From NCBI GenBank assembly GCA_029449245.1, contig JANATF010000021.1:248001-312000 (forward strand): a stretch of DNA of 64,000 nucleotides, read 5' to 3'. The notes under the pieces were generated by a model, which was not told where the DNA came from, made no database searches, and saw nothing but the letters and a program-made list of their open reading frames with translations. Origin of the DNA: Mortierella alpina (lineage: Eukaryota; Mortierellomycota; Mortierellomycetes; Mortierellales; Mortierellaceae). A program made the translations under genes and the position numbers. This document shows positions 51,569 to 61,683 of the stretch, in pieces (the first letter of the stretch is position 1; each line of letters starts with the position of its first letter).

Positions 51569-51954
51569 CGACCTCTGGCACGTTGACGCGTCCCTCCGCA
51601 CAGCAAATAGAAAAAACTGGGCGTTGTTTGGTTCCTCTTGATTTCTCCTGAACCCATACCTTGGCTTTGCAATAAGGGCAGCTGATCATACGTCCAAGCT
51701 TGTGTCGGTGTCCCACGATATCAGGTCCTCGTACCAACCACTCTCCAAAAGGTCTTCTGGCAAGGGGGAGTTGATCCGGGCGGATTCTATTGTCCAGGGC
51801 AGCAGGGACAGCAGGGACAGCAGCGGTTGCGGGGACAGCAGGGATAATCTCTTGGATAGGCTGCAGTCATAGCCTTTCAGGGTTCATAAGGCAGTCCCTA
51901 TGAGATATGCGCTGGTGGCCAGGCAAATGGCAAGAATCACATACGGGATTCCCT

Positions 51955-52310
51955 TGTTAGTGCCACTTACGCCCTGACACGTTCCCATTCTCCTCTTTTT
52001 ATTCATGTGCTGTGCATACATGTACTCTAGATTTCTTCGTTCACTACCCACGCCTTGGCACGTTCCTATGCCCTTTTTTTTCTTCATGTGCCGTGCATAC
52101 TGGCACGTTTCTTGTCCTTGTTCGATATCTGTGAGTTGTGCTCACTGCTCTATTTATTTATCCTTTTTACCCAGGCCCTGTCACGTCTGTTCCTGTGCTG
52201 CGATTACTTTTTTGTTTTCTTACCCATGACCTTGCACTCTTCTCTCTGTTCATGCATCGCGCTTACATTTTTTTCTATCTTTTTTTTTTTTTTTTGGTTC
52301 GGAACACGAC
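51955..52310. repeat. Minisatellite related to 27270-28020 (reversed)
   Basis: Several units of the reverse-complement core (cgccctgacacgttcccat, cgccttggcacgttcctatg) with decaying copies to the right. Confidence 0.65.
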
Positions 52311-52336
52311 GAAGGTAGAGGAATAATGCATAATGC

Positions 52337-52570
52337 CGAGTGACCTACAGAGGTCGGTTTATTCGCATTGTCGTGGGTGCCAAGGAGTGTAACCTTCTTT
52401 TATTGAATAACTGACGAAAGTAAGCAACAATGAAGTAAAAGAACGATCCCTCTGTCAGAAAAGATTTCCATCTTTTTCTGGATCTCAAGGGTGAAGTGGG
52501 TGGAACATACGTCCATATGGGTACTAATGACATTGCGAACAGGCCGTTCTTTGTAGGTCACCCGGCCTCA
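52337..52570. repeat. Solo DIRS-type terminal repeat relic
   Basis: It resembles 54998-55190 over about 190 bp in the same orientation: gtaaccttcttttattgaa, aaaagaacgatcc, agaaaag, ttctgga and acatacgtccat all align. It is interpreted as the end of a lost DIRS copy. Confidence 0.65.
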
Positions 52571-52619
52571 TTCCTTTACCTTCGTTTTCTGAACTAAGAA
52601 TTTCTTAAAACAATTGAAA

Positions 52620-52830
52620 ATTAACGTAAGCACGACGCATGAACAGAGAAAAGGGGCATGGGAACGTGGGATGGCGTAGATACATAGCAAAAGGAAGAAG
52701 TATGCACGGTGCATGAATCAAGGAGAGTTGGAGAAGAGGAACGTGCGATGGCGTGGATGCGTAGCGAAAGGAAAAGCAGGCATAGCGCATGAAGAGAGAA
52801 ATGAGGCAGAGGAAGCGCAATGGCGTGGGT
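52620..52830. repeat. Minisatellite related to 27270-28020 (same orientation)
   Basis: Three units with gcatgggaacgtgggatggcg-type cores. Confidence 0.65.
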
Positions 52831-52837
52831 CGAGGTC

Positions 52838-52990
52838 TCGCCAGAAAGTCATCGACCCAATATGCTTTTGAAATACTTTGACTTCACAGTCACCCCTCAT
52901 AGCCTCTCTGACGATCCCCTGATGTCGTGCACTGTGTTCAATTCCCATTCAGGGCTCAAAAATTATATTGAGTCGATGACTCTCTGGCGA
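52838..52990. repeat. Foldback element, 26-bp inverted ends
   Basis: 52838-52863 and 52965-52990 are inverted copies with two mismatches; pairing continues imperfectly inward. Its nature is unknown (MITE-like or a structured upstream region). Confidence 0.6.
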
Positions 52991-53224
52991 AAGTTATATA
53001 TACGAAGGGAAAGAAAGGCGGAAAATGACTCATGGTGAAAAGATGCATGGAGAAAAATTTGCATCAAGAACGGTTCACGCGATGCCTCTGCTGCAAGTCG
53101 TTTTGCATGAAATATTTTGAGTTGGAACAGACGCTTGCTGAAAGGCATCGTGAGCTTTTGACCTGGCGGCATCAACAAAGGAACACAGGTCTTGCAGTGT
53201 TTGGAGAAACTGCGCGGCCGACAA

Positions 53225-53232
53225 TATAAATA
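53225..53232 (+). promoter_or_regulatory. TATA box of tyrosinase gene
   Basis: tataaata about 91 bp before the ATG at 53323. Confidence 0.55.
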
Positions 53233-53322
53233 TGGCAATCCAAGAGCCTACAAGACATCCCTGAACCCCCTCACCCCATACCATTCCCACACCAATCACG
53301 TAAATCATCAAAACCTGCTATC

Positions 53323-54870
53323 ATGAGTGGAGTTGTTACCAGAAAGAACATCCGCTGTCTCACGCACCCGGAGCTGGACAACCTCATCAGCGCCTTTGAC
53401 GCCATCCAGCGGCTTTCTCCCGAGGACCCCAACTCCTTCTTCATGATTGCTGGCTATCATGGTGAGCCGTTCCGGGGAGCCGGCTATGCGAATCCCTCCT
53501 GGTGGGGAGGATACTGCAACCACGGCAACATCCTTTTCCCTACATGGCACCGCGCCTATGTCCACAGACTTGAAAAAGCCCTCCAAAGCCAAGTTCCTGG
53601 AGTAGCCATGCCTTACTGGGACGAGACCGAGGAGATCAGCCTGAATACGGGCATTCCGCAAATCTTCCTCCAGAAGACCTACACCTTCCATGACAAGAGG
53701 AGTCCTCCCATCCGGAACCCATTGTTCTCCTACAAGTTTCAGGCCAAAATCATGGACAGGATCGACCACAACCCAGACGCCAACTACAGTAAATCTGTTG
53801 GCTATGAAACAGTCCGCTACCCCTTTTCAGGGCTTGTCGATGCCAAGGGTACCATCAGCCACAACGAGGCAATGCATAAAAAGGGAGAGGAAAAGACAAA
53901 CCAGATGCTGAACCACAACGTCACGACATGGCTCAAGTCACCCTCCTTCAAAAACAGTGACGGAGTGAAGGTCCTAGCCGGCGTCAATGACAAGTTCAAG
54001 AAATGCCTCGAGGCGCCCAACTACACTGTCTTCTCCAACCGCACCTCGGCCACTTATTGGAATGACGATCATATTAGCGAGGCTGGCTTCCAAGCCATCG
54101 TCCCCCTCGAGTCTCCACATGACTCAATCCACCTTGCCATCGGCGGCTTTGACGTCCCCAAAGTTGCCAATGATGACCAGGTCGCCGAAGCCAATGGTGA
54201 TATGGGAGAGAACGACACAGCCGCCTTTGACCCAATCTTCTACTTCCACCACAGTTTCATCGACCTCACCTTCTGGAGATGGCAGGTTAAGCACAATCAG
54301 TGCGACTCCCTTAAGATCATCCAAGGGTACCCTGGCACCAACTCCGTTGACAGCCAGGGACCCACCCCCGGGGTGGCAGGCGGGACATGGCTCACCCTTG
54401 ACAGCCCCCTTGACCCGTTCAAGAACCCCCATGACCCAACAAAGGTCCTCACGTCCAATGAAGTCGTCAACATCGCCAACCTGGGCTACACCTATGAATA
54501 CCGTGAGCATGAGGGCCTGCCAAACACCCAGCCAGCACCGATCCTGACTGTGAGAAACATCAACCGCGCTTCTCTTGGTGGCTCCTTCGTCATCTCAGCT
54601 TGGGCCCACTTGGAAAACGGTGAGAAGATTTTGGTGGGCACGGAGGCTGTCCTGAGTCGCAGGCACGTGGCAGGTTGTCAGAACTGTCAGAACCACTTGG
54701 AAGTCCGGGCACACTTTCCAATGGAGGGGTGGAGCAAGGAGGAGACAGAGAATATGCGTTTCGAGCCTCATCTGCATACTCGCCCACAGAACAGGGGTAG
54801 CCATGACGCAAGTCAACAGCAACAGGGAGTGCATAACCTCACGATCAAGCTTTGGACTGATCACATGTGA
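53323..54870 (+). CDS. Tyrosinase (polyphenol oxidase), intracellular type
   Basis: Intronless, 515 residues. The binuclear copper enzyme oxidises phenols to o-quinones, a step in melanin formation. The CuA site uses H46, H67 and H76 (YCNHGNILFPTWHRAYVHRLE). C65-x-H67 matches the Cys-His thioether of fungal tyrosinases. The CuB site uses H266, H270 and H309/H310 (SPHDSIHLAIGG, FDPIFYFHHSFIDLTFWRWQ). The ~150-residue C-terminal region is a beta-rich lid domain in this family, often removed on activation; it contains a CQNCQNH motif. There is no signal peptide. DIRS terminal-repeat relics lie on both sides of the gene. Confidence 0.94.
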   Translation: MSGVVTRKNIRCLTHPELDNLISAFDAIQRLSPEDPNSFFMIAGYHGEPFRGAGYANPSWWGGYCNHGNILFPTWHRAYVHRLEKALQSQVPGVAMPYWDETEEISLNTGIPQIFLQKTYTFHDKRSPPIRNPLFSYKFQAKIMDRIDHNPDANYSKSVGYETVRYPFSGLVDAKGTISHNEAMHKKGEEKTNQMLNHNVTTWLKSPSFKNSDGVKVLAGVNDKFKKCLEAPNYTVFSNRTSATYWNDDHISEAGFQAIVPLESPHDSIHLAIGGFDVPKVANDDQVAEANGDMGENDTAAFDPIFYFHHSFIDLTFWRWQVKHNQCDSLKIIQGYPGTNSVDSQGPTPGVAGGTWLTLDSPLDPFKNPHDPTKVLTSNEVVNIANLGYTYEYREHEGLPNTQPAPILTVRNINRASLGGSFVISAWAHLENGEKILVGTEAVLSRRHVAGCQNCQNHLEVRAHFPMEGWSKEETENMRFEPHLHTRPQNRGSHDASQQQQGVHNLTIKLWTDHM

Positions 54871-54938
54871 TTATCGATTTGTTGGAAAGTGCTCATATCT
54901 CCATCTCCACATCTCCAAACACCTTTCATTTTCTCCAT

Positions 54939-54970
54939 ATCTCCATCTCCATCTCCATCTCCATCTCCAC
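54939..54970. repeat. CTCCAT hexamer repeat
   Basis: About five tandem units just downstream of the tyrosinase stop. Confidence 0.85.
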
Positions 54971-55384
54971 TGTCTGCGGTGCCATGTTCGTATGTGTAAC
55001 CTTCTTTTATTGAAAAACCGACGAAAAGAATAACAAAATGAAATAAAAGAACGATCCTTCTGCCAGAAAAGACCTTCATCTTCTTTTTCTGGAGCTCAAA
55101 GGTGGAGAGGGGGAGCATACGTCCATGGTACCTATGACAATGCCAATATACCGTCCTCTGTTGGTCATTCGGCGTCATTGTCTACGGTGCCATGTCCGTA
55201 TGTGCTTCAGAGGGATCCCAAGGTGGAAAGAGAGATGTTATTGGTCGTGGCACTGGAGAGGCGGCAGTGCTTCTCGAAGATTTTGAGTGACGATCAATGT
55301 CCTTGGACCATGATGTTGGCCACTGGGACGCCTGCTAATGCTGCCAGAGTGGAGCCGAGGGCGCGGATATTGGGTTGCCTGACT

Positions 55385-55881
55385 CTAATTGGTGGCATCA
55401 AGCGTGTGATCGTGTTCATTTACACACTGATCGTCGTGCTGAGCAATGGCTTGGTCAAGTCCTCGGAATGACGAATCAAGGAGTGATTCTGACCGCGGGG
55501 TCTTCTGGATGGGGCAACGGTATATTCGTCGCCAGAGTTCTTGTCCTGTAAGCCATGTAGGCTTGGACTGGGCAAATGCGTGCGTCTGGGTGGCGACTGA
55601 TGCGCAGGTACTTGATGGTGCCTCGATGTTCTTTGGGGAACACGACCGCAAGCGAGCTCGAGCATGTCGTGCACGATCCCTGAGCGCGCCACATCCGTGC
55701 AGAAAATGTCGTCTGGGCGCATAAGCCCACAGACGCTCGAGAGCCAACAGAGTTTCCTGGCTAGGTCTGGCTTGGCAAAGTCCATGTTGTTAGGGCTATT
55801 GCGGAAATGATCCAAGACTCGAGATATGTCGTAGTCGTCGTGTTTGGTGTCCACCACAACGGAGCTGCAGCCTGCGCGCAT
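55385..55881 (-). pseudogene. DIRS-3 tyrosine recombinase fragment
   Basis: KLCWLSSVCGLMRPDDIFCTDV matches the first Arg box of the two intact DIRS recombinases, and later pieces (ICPVQAYMAYRTRTL, VRITPSLIRHSEDL) lie in another frame. The Tyr-containing end is not recognisable. Confidence 0.75.
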
Positions 55882-56328
55882 AAATTACTTGAAACAATGC
55901 TCCTGCGTGATTGCCTTGGCGTTCTCAAAAAGGGCGAGCACTGCAGACTTTTAGGTGAGTACTGTGGACCACTGCAGATTATCGGTGGCTATGATCTGGT
56001 ACAGCCAATTGACAATGGGCACGGCTGGCTCGATGTCCAAATCGAATGATCAAATCGAATGATCCTTCTTGAACCCAGTCCAAGAATGCCTCCTGGGTTG
56101 CTTTGTACCGCTGTTGCGTCCGCAAAGCATCTCTGTTGCCGGTGATAAAGGCTGCTGCTTCAGTAGACAATCCTTTGGCGATCAAAGTTTGCCGCTTACG
56201 TGCCACACTGACAGACTCCATCTGGAGTTCTTGTCCAGGATGTTGCTTGCGCTTCCCGGCGCGGGTAGAACGGCCGCACGGGGTATTGGTACTGGTGGAG
56301 CCACTGCCATCGCCGTCGCTGTTGGGAA

Positions 56329-56994
56329 TCATGTTGCCGATGGCCAAAAGGGTGTTATTAGGGTGGCCTCCAGCCGCTCCGTCCTCAGCTTCTGCAGGAT
56401 CTGAGGAATGAGGTTCCAAGGCGGGCAGATGTAAAGGTTGCCCAACTTCTTCCACGTGTGTTGCATTGCGTCGTATGCGAACGCCCTTGGGTGCGGTCTC
56501 CATGACATGAACTTGGGCAACTGGTGGTTCTGGTGAGAGGCAAAGAGGTCCATGTGGTGTGGGCCCCATGTCCTGTCCAGGTGGCGAAAGTATGCTGGGT
56601 CTAAGCTCCATTCCAGCTGTTCTATCATCCTGCGTGATGGTGCATCTGCTGGATTGAATGCTGAAGGCACATACGTCGTCTTGAGTCGTGTGCCTGTGGC
56701 TAGACAGTGTCTCCAAATCCTGTCTGCCAGCTTCATAAGTGGAGGAGACTTCGTGCCTCCAAACTTGCTGACATATGCGATGGTGGCGGTGTTGTCGCAA
56801 ATCAGATTGACCACCTTGCCCTGCAAGTGAGGTAGCGTCACTGCTAGGTAAATCGTCTGGAGTTCCTTCCAGTTGATGTGCTGTAGTCTGTCCGCGCCAA
56901 GCCAAGAGCCGCTCCAGGTCCGGCGATCTATGACTATCCCCCAGCCCGTGTCTGAAGCGTCCGTGTACGCGTCCATCTGAGCAGGTGACGGCAC
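56329..56994 (-). pseudogene. DIRS-3 RNase H and methylase-like fragment
   Basis: DAYTDASDTGWGIVID, ICDNTATIAYVSKFGG, FNPADAPSRRM, MDLFASHQNH and ICPPWNLIPQ in one frame, clearly homologous to the other two elements. Confidence 0.85.
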
Positions 56995-57320
56995 CCATGT
57001 CGTCCCGTTCTAGTCTCTGAGGTGTGTGATCCACCATTCCAAGTTCTCTGTCGCCTCGTCGTCCAGGCGGACTGTATCGTCCCATGATGCTGCGGGTCGC
57101 CGCAGAGCTGCATTCTTGAGGGCCAGTAAACCCCGTGTCATGAGGCGAGCTGGAAATAGTGCTACTGTTGTCGCCACGGCTTTGCCTACGAACGAATGTT
57201 GACAAGTTCTTGATCGAGGTCCTTCCTTTGTTCAAGATCTTCGTTGCCTCGCGACGAATGTCCCGTAGCTTGGACTTCCAACAGAATCGATCCAGGACTT
57301 GGTGTCTGCATCCCAAAAAT

Positions 57321-57622
57321 TCTCCTAGTAGTCTCCGTACGCTCTACGCACTATTCCAGTGTTAGCTGAGGCCTTGTACACAAAATTTCGATTTTCAGTG
57401 AAGGGACAAATCTTTCCCAATGATCGACGATGAGAGAACCGAGGTATGTCGGCATCTCAGCGAGCAACTTATGACAAACCTTCAAAACTTTTATTTAACT
57501 ATACCAATATCTATGCTACCTCCGTACGGGATTTAGAAGGAATACAAGGAGTATTCGCGATGAAAACGCGTAAAGAGTGAAAATCACGAAAACATTGGGA
57601 CAGTTTTGTCCCTTACTGTGTC
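57321..57622. other. Intergenic, no feature recognised
   Basis: Probably contains the 3'UTR of the oxidoreductase. No motif seen. Confidence 0.4.
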
Positions 57623-59378
57623 TTACAGCTGGGAATCACTCTTCAAGGTCAATACCACCTTGCCAAACTGGGCTCCAGCCTTGATGACACTGAACGCCTC
57701 TTCGGCAGACTCAAGGCCAGGCCAGACATGGCTGACCACAGGCTTGATCTTGTGCTTCCCAACAAAGTCAACCATCTCGCCAAACTCGAAGCGCGATCCC
57801 TAGAAGAACAAACAGTTGTTCATGTTAGCTAATGATATTGAACATCGCCTATATTATATGCTTGCTTCGCTGAAGATTGTGTTGACTGCTCCATAAGACA
57901 ACAAGGACTCACCATGGTGCTTCCACGGACTTCGATGTTGCGCAAGACGGCAACCATGTCGTAGTCGACCTCGAAGTTAACGGTCATTCCGTAAGAGACA
58001 ATGATGCCTCCCTGGCGAAGAAGATTAGAGAAGGCCTTGAAGGCCGGACCTCCAGCACCGTCAATGACTACGTCAAAGGGTTCGCCATGAGTAAGGTCTT
58101 GAAGTTGGGAGACCCACTTGTCTATATAGTGGATGGCAATGAGCAAGAAGATACGAGCGTTAAAGGCGCATAAATAATCGCAGATATTCAAAATGACACC
58201 AAGGCAGACGTATGTACATGTAGGTGACACGGTACCTGATTTGTAGTTGACACCTCCCCGAGCACCAAGCTCGATAGCCTTGCGGATCTTGGCGTCGTCC
58301 GACGAGTTGACATAAACATTGGCGCCAGCAGCAACACAGAACAACAGAGTCATCAGAGCAACACCTCCACCTATCGGACAGTCATTCAGAAGAGGACGAT
58401 AAATGCGCTGGTTCGGTTTCTACCTTCCTGCCGTTTCCATGGGTGCCATACATAGTCAACATTGTCCGCGGCGCGAGGGTACTTTTTCTTTTTTTTCCAT
58501 CGATTGTCGTTTCGAGGTTGCTTACCAATTCCGGTAATAAGAACGTTCTGACCTTCGCGGACCTGTCCCTTGGTGAATACAGCACGCCATGCTGTCAGAC
58601 CAGCAAGAGGCAGGGCAGCAGCCTCGGCATCAGTCAAGTGGTCAGGGACCTTGAAAAGATCGTCTTGTTGCCCGACATAGTGCTCCGAAAAGAGGCCTAG
58701 CATATATAGAGAGATGCGGGCAATGGGTCAGGAATGGAAAAAAAATATGCTTCGGTTTTTGTTCTACGCTGCAACGATTTTCCTCCCATCCTAATTTTTC
58801 TCTTTGATGCAGCGGATCTTGTTTCCCACCGGTGATAAACAAAAAAAAAAAAAAATCCCTACCTGGAGCAGGTCCACCACCAAGGATGTAGTAGTCCTCC
58901 TCGGGTCCCCTGGGGTCCTTGGTCCAGCCGATCGAGGGCATGACGACAACACGGTCGCCAACCTTGTGCTTGGACGAGTTGCCCTTGAGCTCCGCGATCC
59001 TGCCAACACCATCTGCTCCCATGATCGAGTCGAACACAATGACCTGAACAAAAGAACAGGAGCGACAACATAAGAACAACCAATGGGTGAGTACAAACAG
59101 GATCTTTTGCACTCTCTCCACGAATCTGATCGCTGCCCACAAATCTGATGGGGACAAATCACGTCAGACAAAGTGAAACACGGTGGCATCAATTATGTTC
59201 TATCTCTTACAGGATACACTCCCTTGCGGATCCAGACCTCGCGGTGGTTGAACGCGACAGCGTGAACGTCCAACAGAGCCTGACCGTCCTCTTTGAGTTC
59301 GGGTTTGGGGAGATCGACAAGCTTCGCGTTGTGGTAGGTGGGCTCAAAGTTGGTCTCTTCGACGATAATGGCCTTCAT
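57623..59378 (-). CDS. Medium-chain dehydrogenase/quinone-oxidoreductase-type enzyme (six exons)
   Basis: The exons are 59378-59211, 59043-58863, 58696-58526, 58370-58236, 58121-57913 and 57799-57623, all with GT-AG introns and consistent phase, giving 346 residues. MDR-family enzymes use NAD(P)H to reduce or oxidise carbonyl compounds. Visible features: FNHREVWIRKGVYP and MGADGVGRIAELKGN in the catalytic domain, PLAGLTAWRAVFTKG, and a Rossmann segment (VLITGIGGGVALMTLLF) split by an intron. The cysteine ligands of the structural zinc loop are absent, so it is likely a zinc-free quinone-oxidoreductase-like member. Substrate unknown. Confidence 0.9.
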
Positions 59379-59489
59379 ATTGTTTGCTGTTGTGGTTGTG
59401 GTTGTGGTTGTGGGTGTTATTTATTTGAAAGAAAGAGAATGGTGTGCAGTAGTTGTGAATGATGAGAGAAAGAGGGGTCGGCCGACAGC

Positions 59490-59496
59490 TTTTATA
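59490..59496 (-). promoter_or_regulatory. TATA box of the MDR oxidoreductase gene
   Basis: TATAAAA on the minus strand 112 bp upstream of the ATG. Confidence 0.55.
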
Positions 59497-59999
59497 AGTT
59501 CCTGAGCAAAGGATGTGACGGCCGATCGGTTTTCTCTCTTCGGGATAAGCCGATTTCCGCAGCGGACTGCACATACGTAAAACACATGCTAGATCGATCA
59601 CACAGCTCCGTAGAAACCCAGTTGGCGCTTCTGTAAATTTTTGCACCATTATTAATGCATCTTCTGTGAAAAGGGTGTATACGCAACAATTTCCTTTTTG
59701 AAAGCACTAGAATAGTTCCCACGACTTCGATCGCGGAGGCGCGTCTTATTTACCGTGGTACAAACAGAAATTCAGGCAAAAATTTCCCGGTAACCAACAT
59801 TGTTGTACAGGCTGACTCTGCCGTAATCAACGGGATAACATCCAGCCGTAACCAATGTTGGGTGTGCCATTTTCACATTGGTTCAAAGGAGTCTTGACCC
59901 TTTTTTCCCTCCCTTTGGATGTATGTCAATCATAGGTCACATTCATCCCATGGTTGTCAGAAGGTGTCAACGCATCAGTTCCCCTCCATTTATTATTTC
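59497..59999. other. Intergenic, no feature recognised
   Basis: No gene or repeat seen. Confidence 0.4.
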
Positions 60000-61019
60000 T
60001 CATTTCAAAACGACGCCTTCATCCAACACGCACCATGTACGAGTAAAAATAACACCCTCACTATAGCTGGAGCCCCCAAGTCTTGTATCCTGCCAACCCA
60101 TCCAAGTTACAGGCAAATCCTGAGCTTGCATGCCCTCCTGCTTGCTCAAAAGCACATTTGACCGAAATCGCTCAGGAATCGGATCGCCCACGCTCAACGG
60201 AGGGTCCGGTAAATCCAAAAATAGAAGACTCGGCCCTGAATCCTGCGTATCGACAACGCCTCGCCGTACGACTCTCGGTAGCCCCTTTCATCCCACTTTT
60301 AGTCACAGGGAGCACCTTTTCACCCCGCACATATGCATTCAGAAAGTCAGAGGTAGAAGATCCAGTTGCAAAGAATCGTTCCGCGATCATTTTGATATCA
60401 GCTCGAAGGTCATCTAGTGACGTGAAAAGAAGGGCAGCTAATGAGACAATTGAAATCACATTGAGATGCAAACAAATAATAACGGAAGCAGAGCATTCTC
60501 GCTTACCAGAAATTGGGGAACTGGGACGCGAAGTATGTGAAAGCGAGCCAGGAAGGGGAGTCAAAGCTCGAGAAGGAAGAGGAGGTGCATGGACTATGTT
60601 GTTGCAAATGGAGGAGTTCTTCAGGTGAGTGCATGGCAATGCAAATAGCACACCACAATACGAAACAAACGCGTGTGTGCAGCTTTATGAGGACATGAAT
60701 GGTCTTCTTCGGTGGTGCTTCTGCAAAGACGTCAGCAATATCGTCGGTTGGGTCAAGCTCCGTTGGAGGATAAATTGCATTCAGAAATACGGGCTGGTGA
60801 TTTGTTGGCTGCAATGACGGAGTGAGGGACGTGCCAAAGTGTGAGGTTGTTTGCATCAACCAGCTCGAAATCGACAGGTCTTTTGGTCTTGATGTGTTCT
60901 TTGAAGTCATCGACAGTGTTATTCGAAGAAACTTTGACAGAGAATGCATTGGAGGTTGCCTCTCCTTCAACGATACAGAACAGGGCCAGGAGATTGTTTG
61001 TCGTGGTGGTGCGAAGCAT
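60000..61019 (-). pseudogene. Crinkler (CRN)-like effector pseudogene
   Basis: The N-terminal ubiquitin-like domain of crinkler-type proteins is recognisable: LLALFCIVEGEATSNAFSVK, then NTVDDFKEHIKTK and NNLTLWHV. A frame change near 60790 leads into TELDPTDDIADVFAEAPPKK and TIHVLIK. Further pieces lie beyond apparent introns (LDDLRADIKMIAERFF; then, after another frame change near 60290, SLLFLDLPDPP and PIPERFRSN). At least two frameshifts and a missing C-terminal effector half indicate a dead gene. CRN proteins are modular host-cell-targeted or inter-microbial effectors; this family is common in Mortierella- and Rhizophagus-type fungi. Confidence 0.75.
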
Positions 61020-61250
61020 CAAAGGAAAAGGAAGGTAAGAGAGGCTGTAAAGCGATGAATGTGTGAGGTAAAGAGGAAGCGAGAGAAGAGGAAGCGAGAT
61101 TGAAAGAAAAGAGGAAGGATGCACGATGCGGGTATACAAGAAGAAAGGCCAAGGACGAAGAAAGGCGAAGGACGAAGAAAGGGCGTGGGAGTGGTGTGGC
61201 AAAGTCGAAGGGAGCGGAAGGATAACGAGCGTGGGAGGGGGCCGTGGCAA

Positions 61251-61683
61251 ATTAATCTGGTATTTCCTGTACGGAATGGAAATAAATAAATTGACGTCAT
61301 GGCCAGGCGAGGTTTTTTTACTTTCACTCTCGCCATCACTCCTCTTTCCAACCTCATCCTCACACGTTGACTATATATATATACCCGACCCTCCTTTCGT
61401 CACCATCACACTCTCTGTCGTCGACAGTTCGTTCGCCTGGTGGAGGAAACAACAACCGAGAGGCAGCAAGACATCAAGGCGTTTGCAGAGTTTCTCACAA
61501 AGATGCGAAGGGCAGGGGTCTCTCAATCAACCAGCTCTTTACCAAGATGCGCAAGACCAAAGATGCCAAGGAGCAGGAAGGAGAGGTGTAGTCAGCAGAG
61601 CCAGAGAGCTTAAAATTATCTCCTCTATCGTCTTTCGAATGTTTGCTTCACCGAACTCCTTTATTATCAGAGAAAAGCCCCCC
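61251..61683 (+). other. Promoter-like region with a short ORF
   Basis: A TATA run (ctatatatatata, 61371-61383) precedes a leader-like stretch and short overlapping frames (such as ERQQDIKAFAEFLTKMRRAG, about 61455-61515). It may be the remnant of a small gene; function unknown. Confidence 0.3.

Larger units (their letters stand above)
50878..51737 (-). pseudogene. Helitron helicase N-terminal relic, split by a MITE
   Basis: Two frames on the minus strand (51737-51561 and 51314-50878) match the N-terminus of the Helitron protein: GRMISCPYCKAKVWVQE, FSICCAEGRVNVPEVAP, then LSFTSMGVTIDPHLA and AQIYFYDPAEQVRRR. These parallel GAMVSCPFCHAKVF, YSICCNQGAVELPP, LSFASMSAKVDQSLA and AKIYMYDSEAQADRR in the intact copy. 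The 238-bp MITE sits between the halves. The remainder of the helicase is missing. Confidence 0.82.
54995..57320 (-). mobile_element. Decayed, 5'-truncated DIRS element 3
   Basis: From right to left on the minus strand: the end of a reverse transcriptase (KLRDIRREATKILNKGRTS near 57260), RNase H and methylase-like parts (56994-56329), tyrosine recombinase pieces (55881-55385) and a terminal/internal repeat region (54998-55200). Several frameshifts interrupt the frames. The element is cut off upstream of the RT core, near 57320. Confidence 0.82.
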
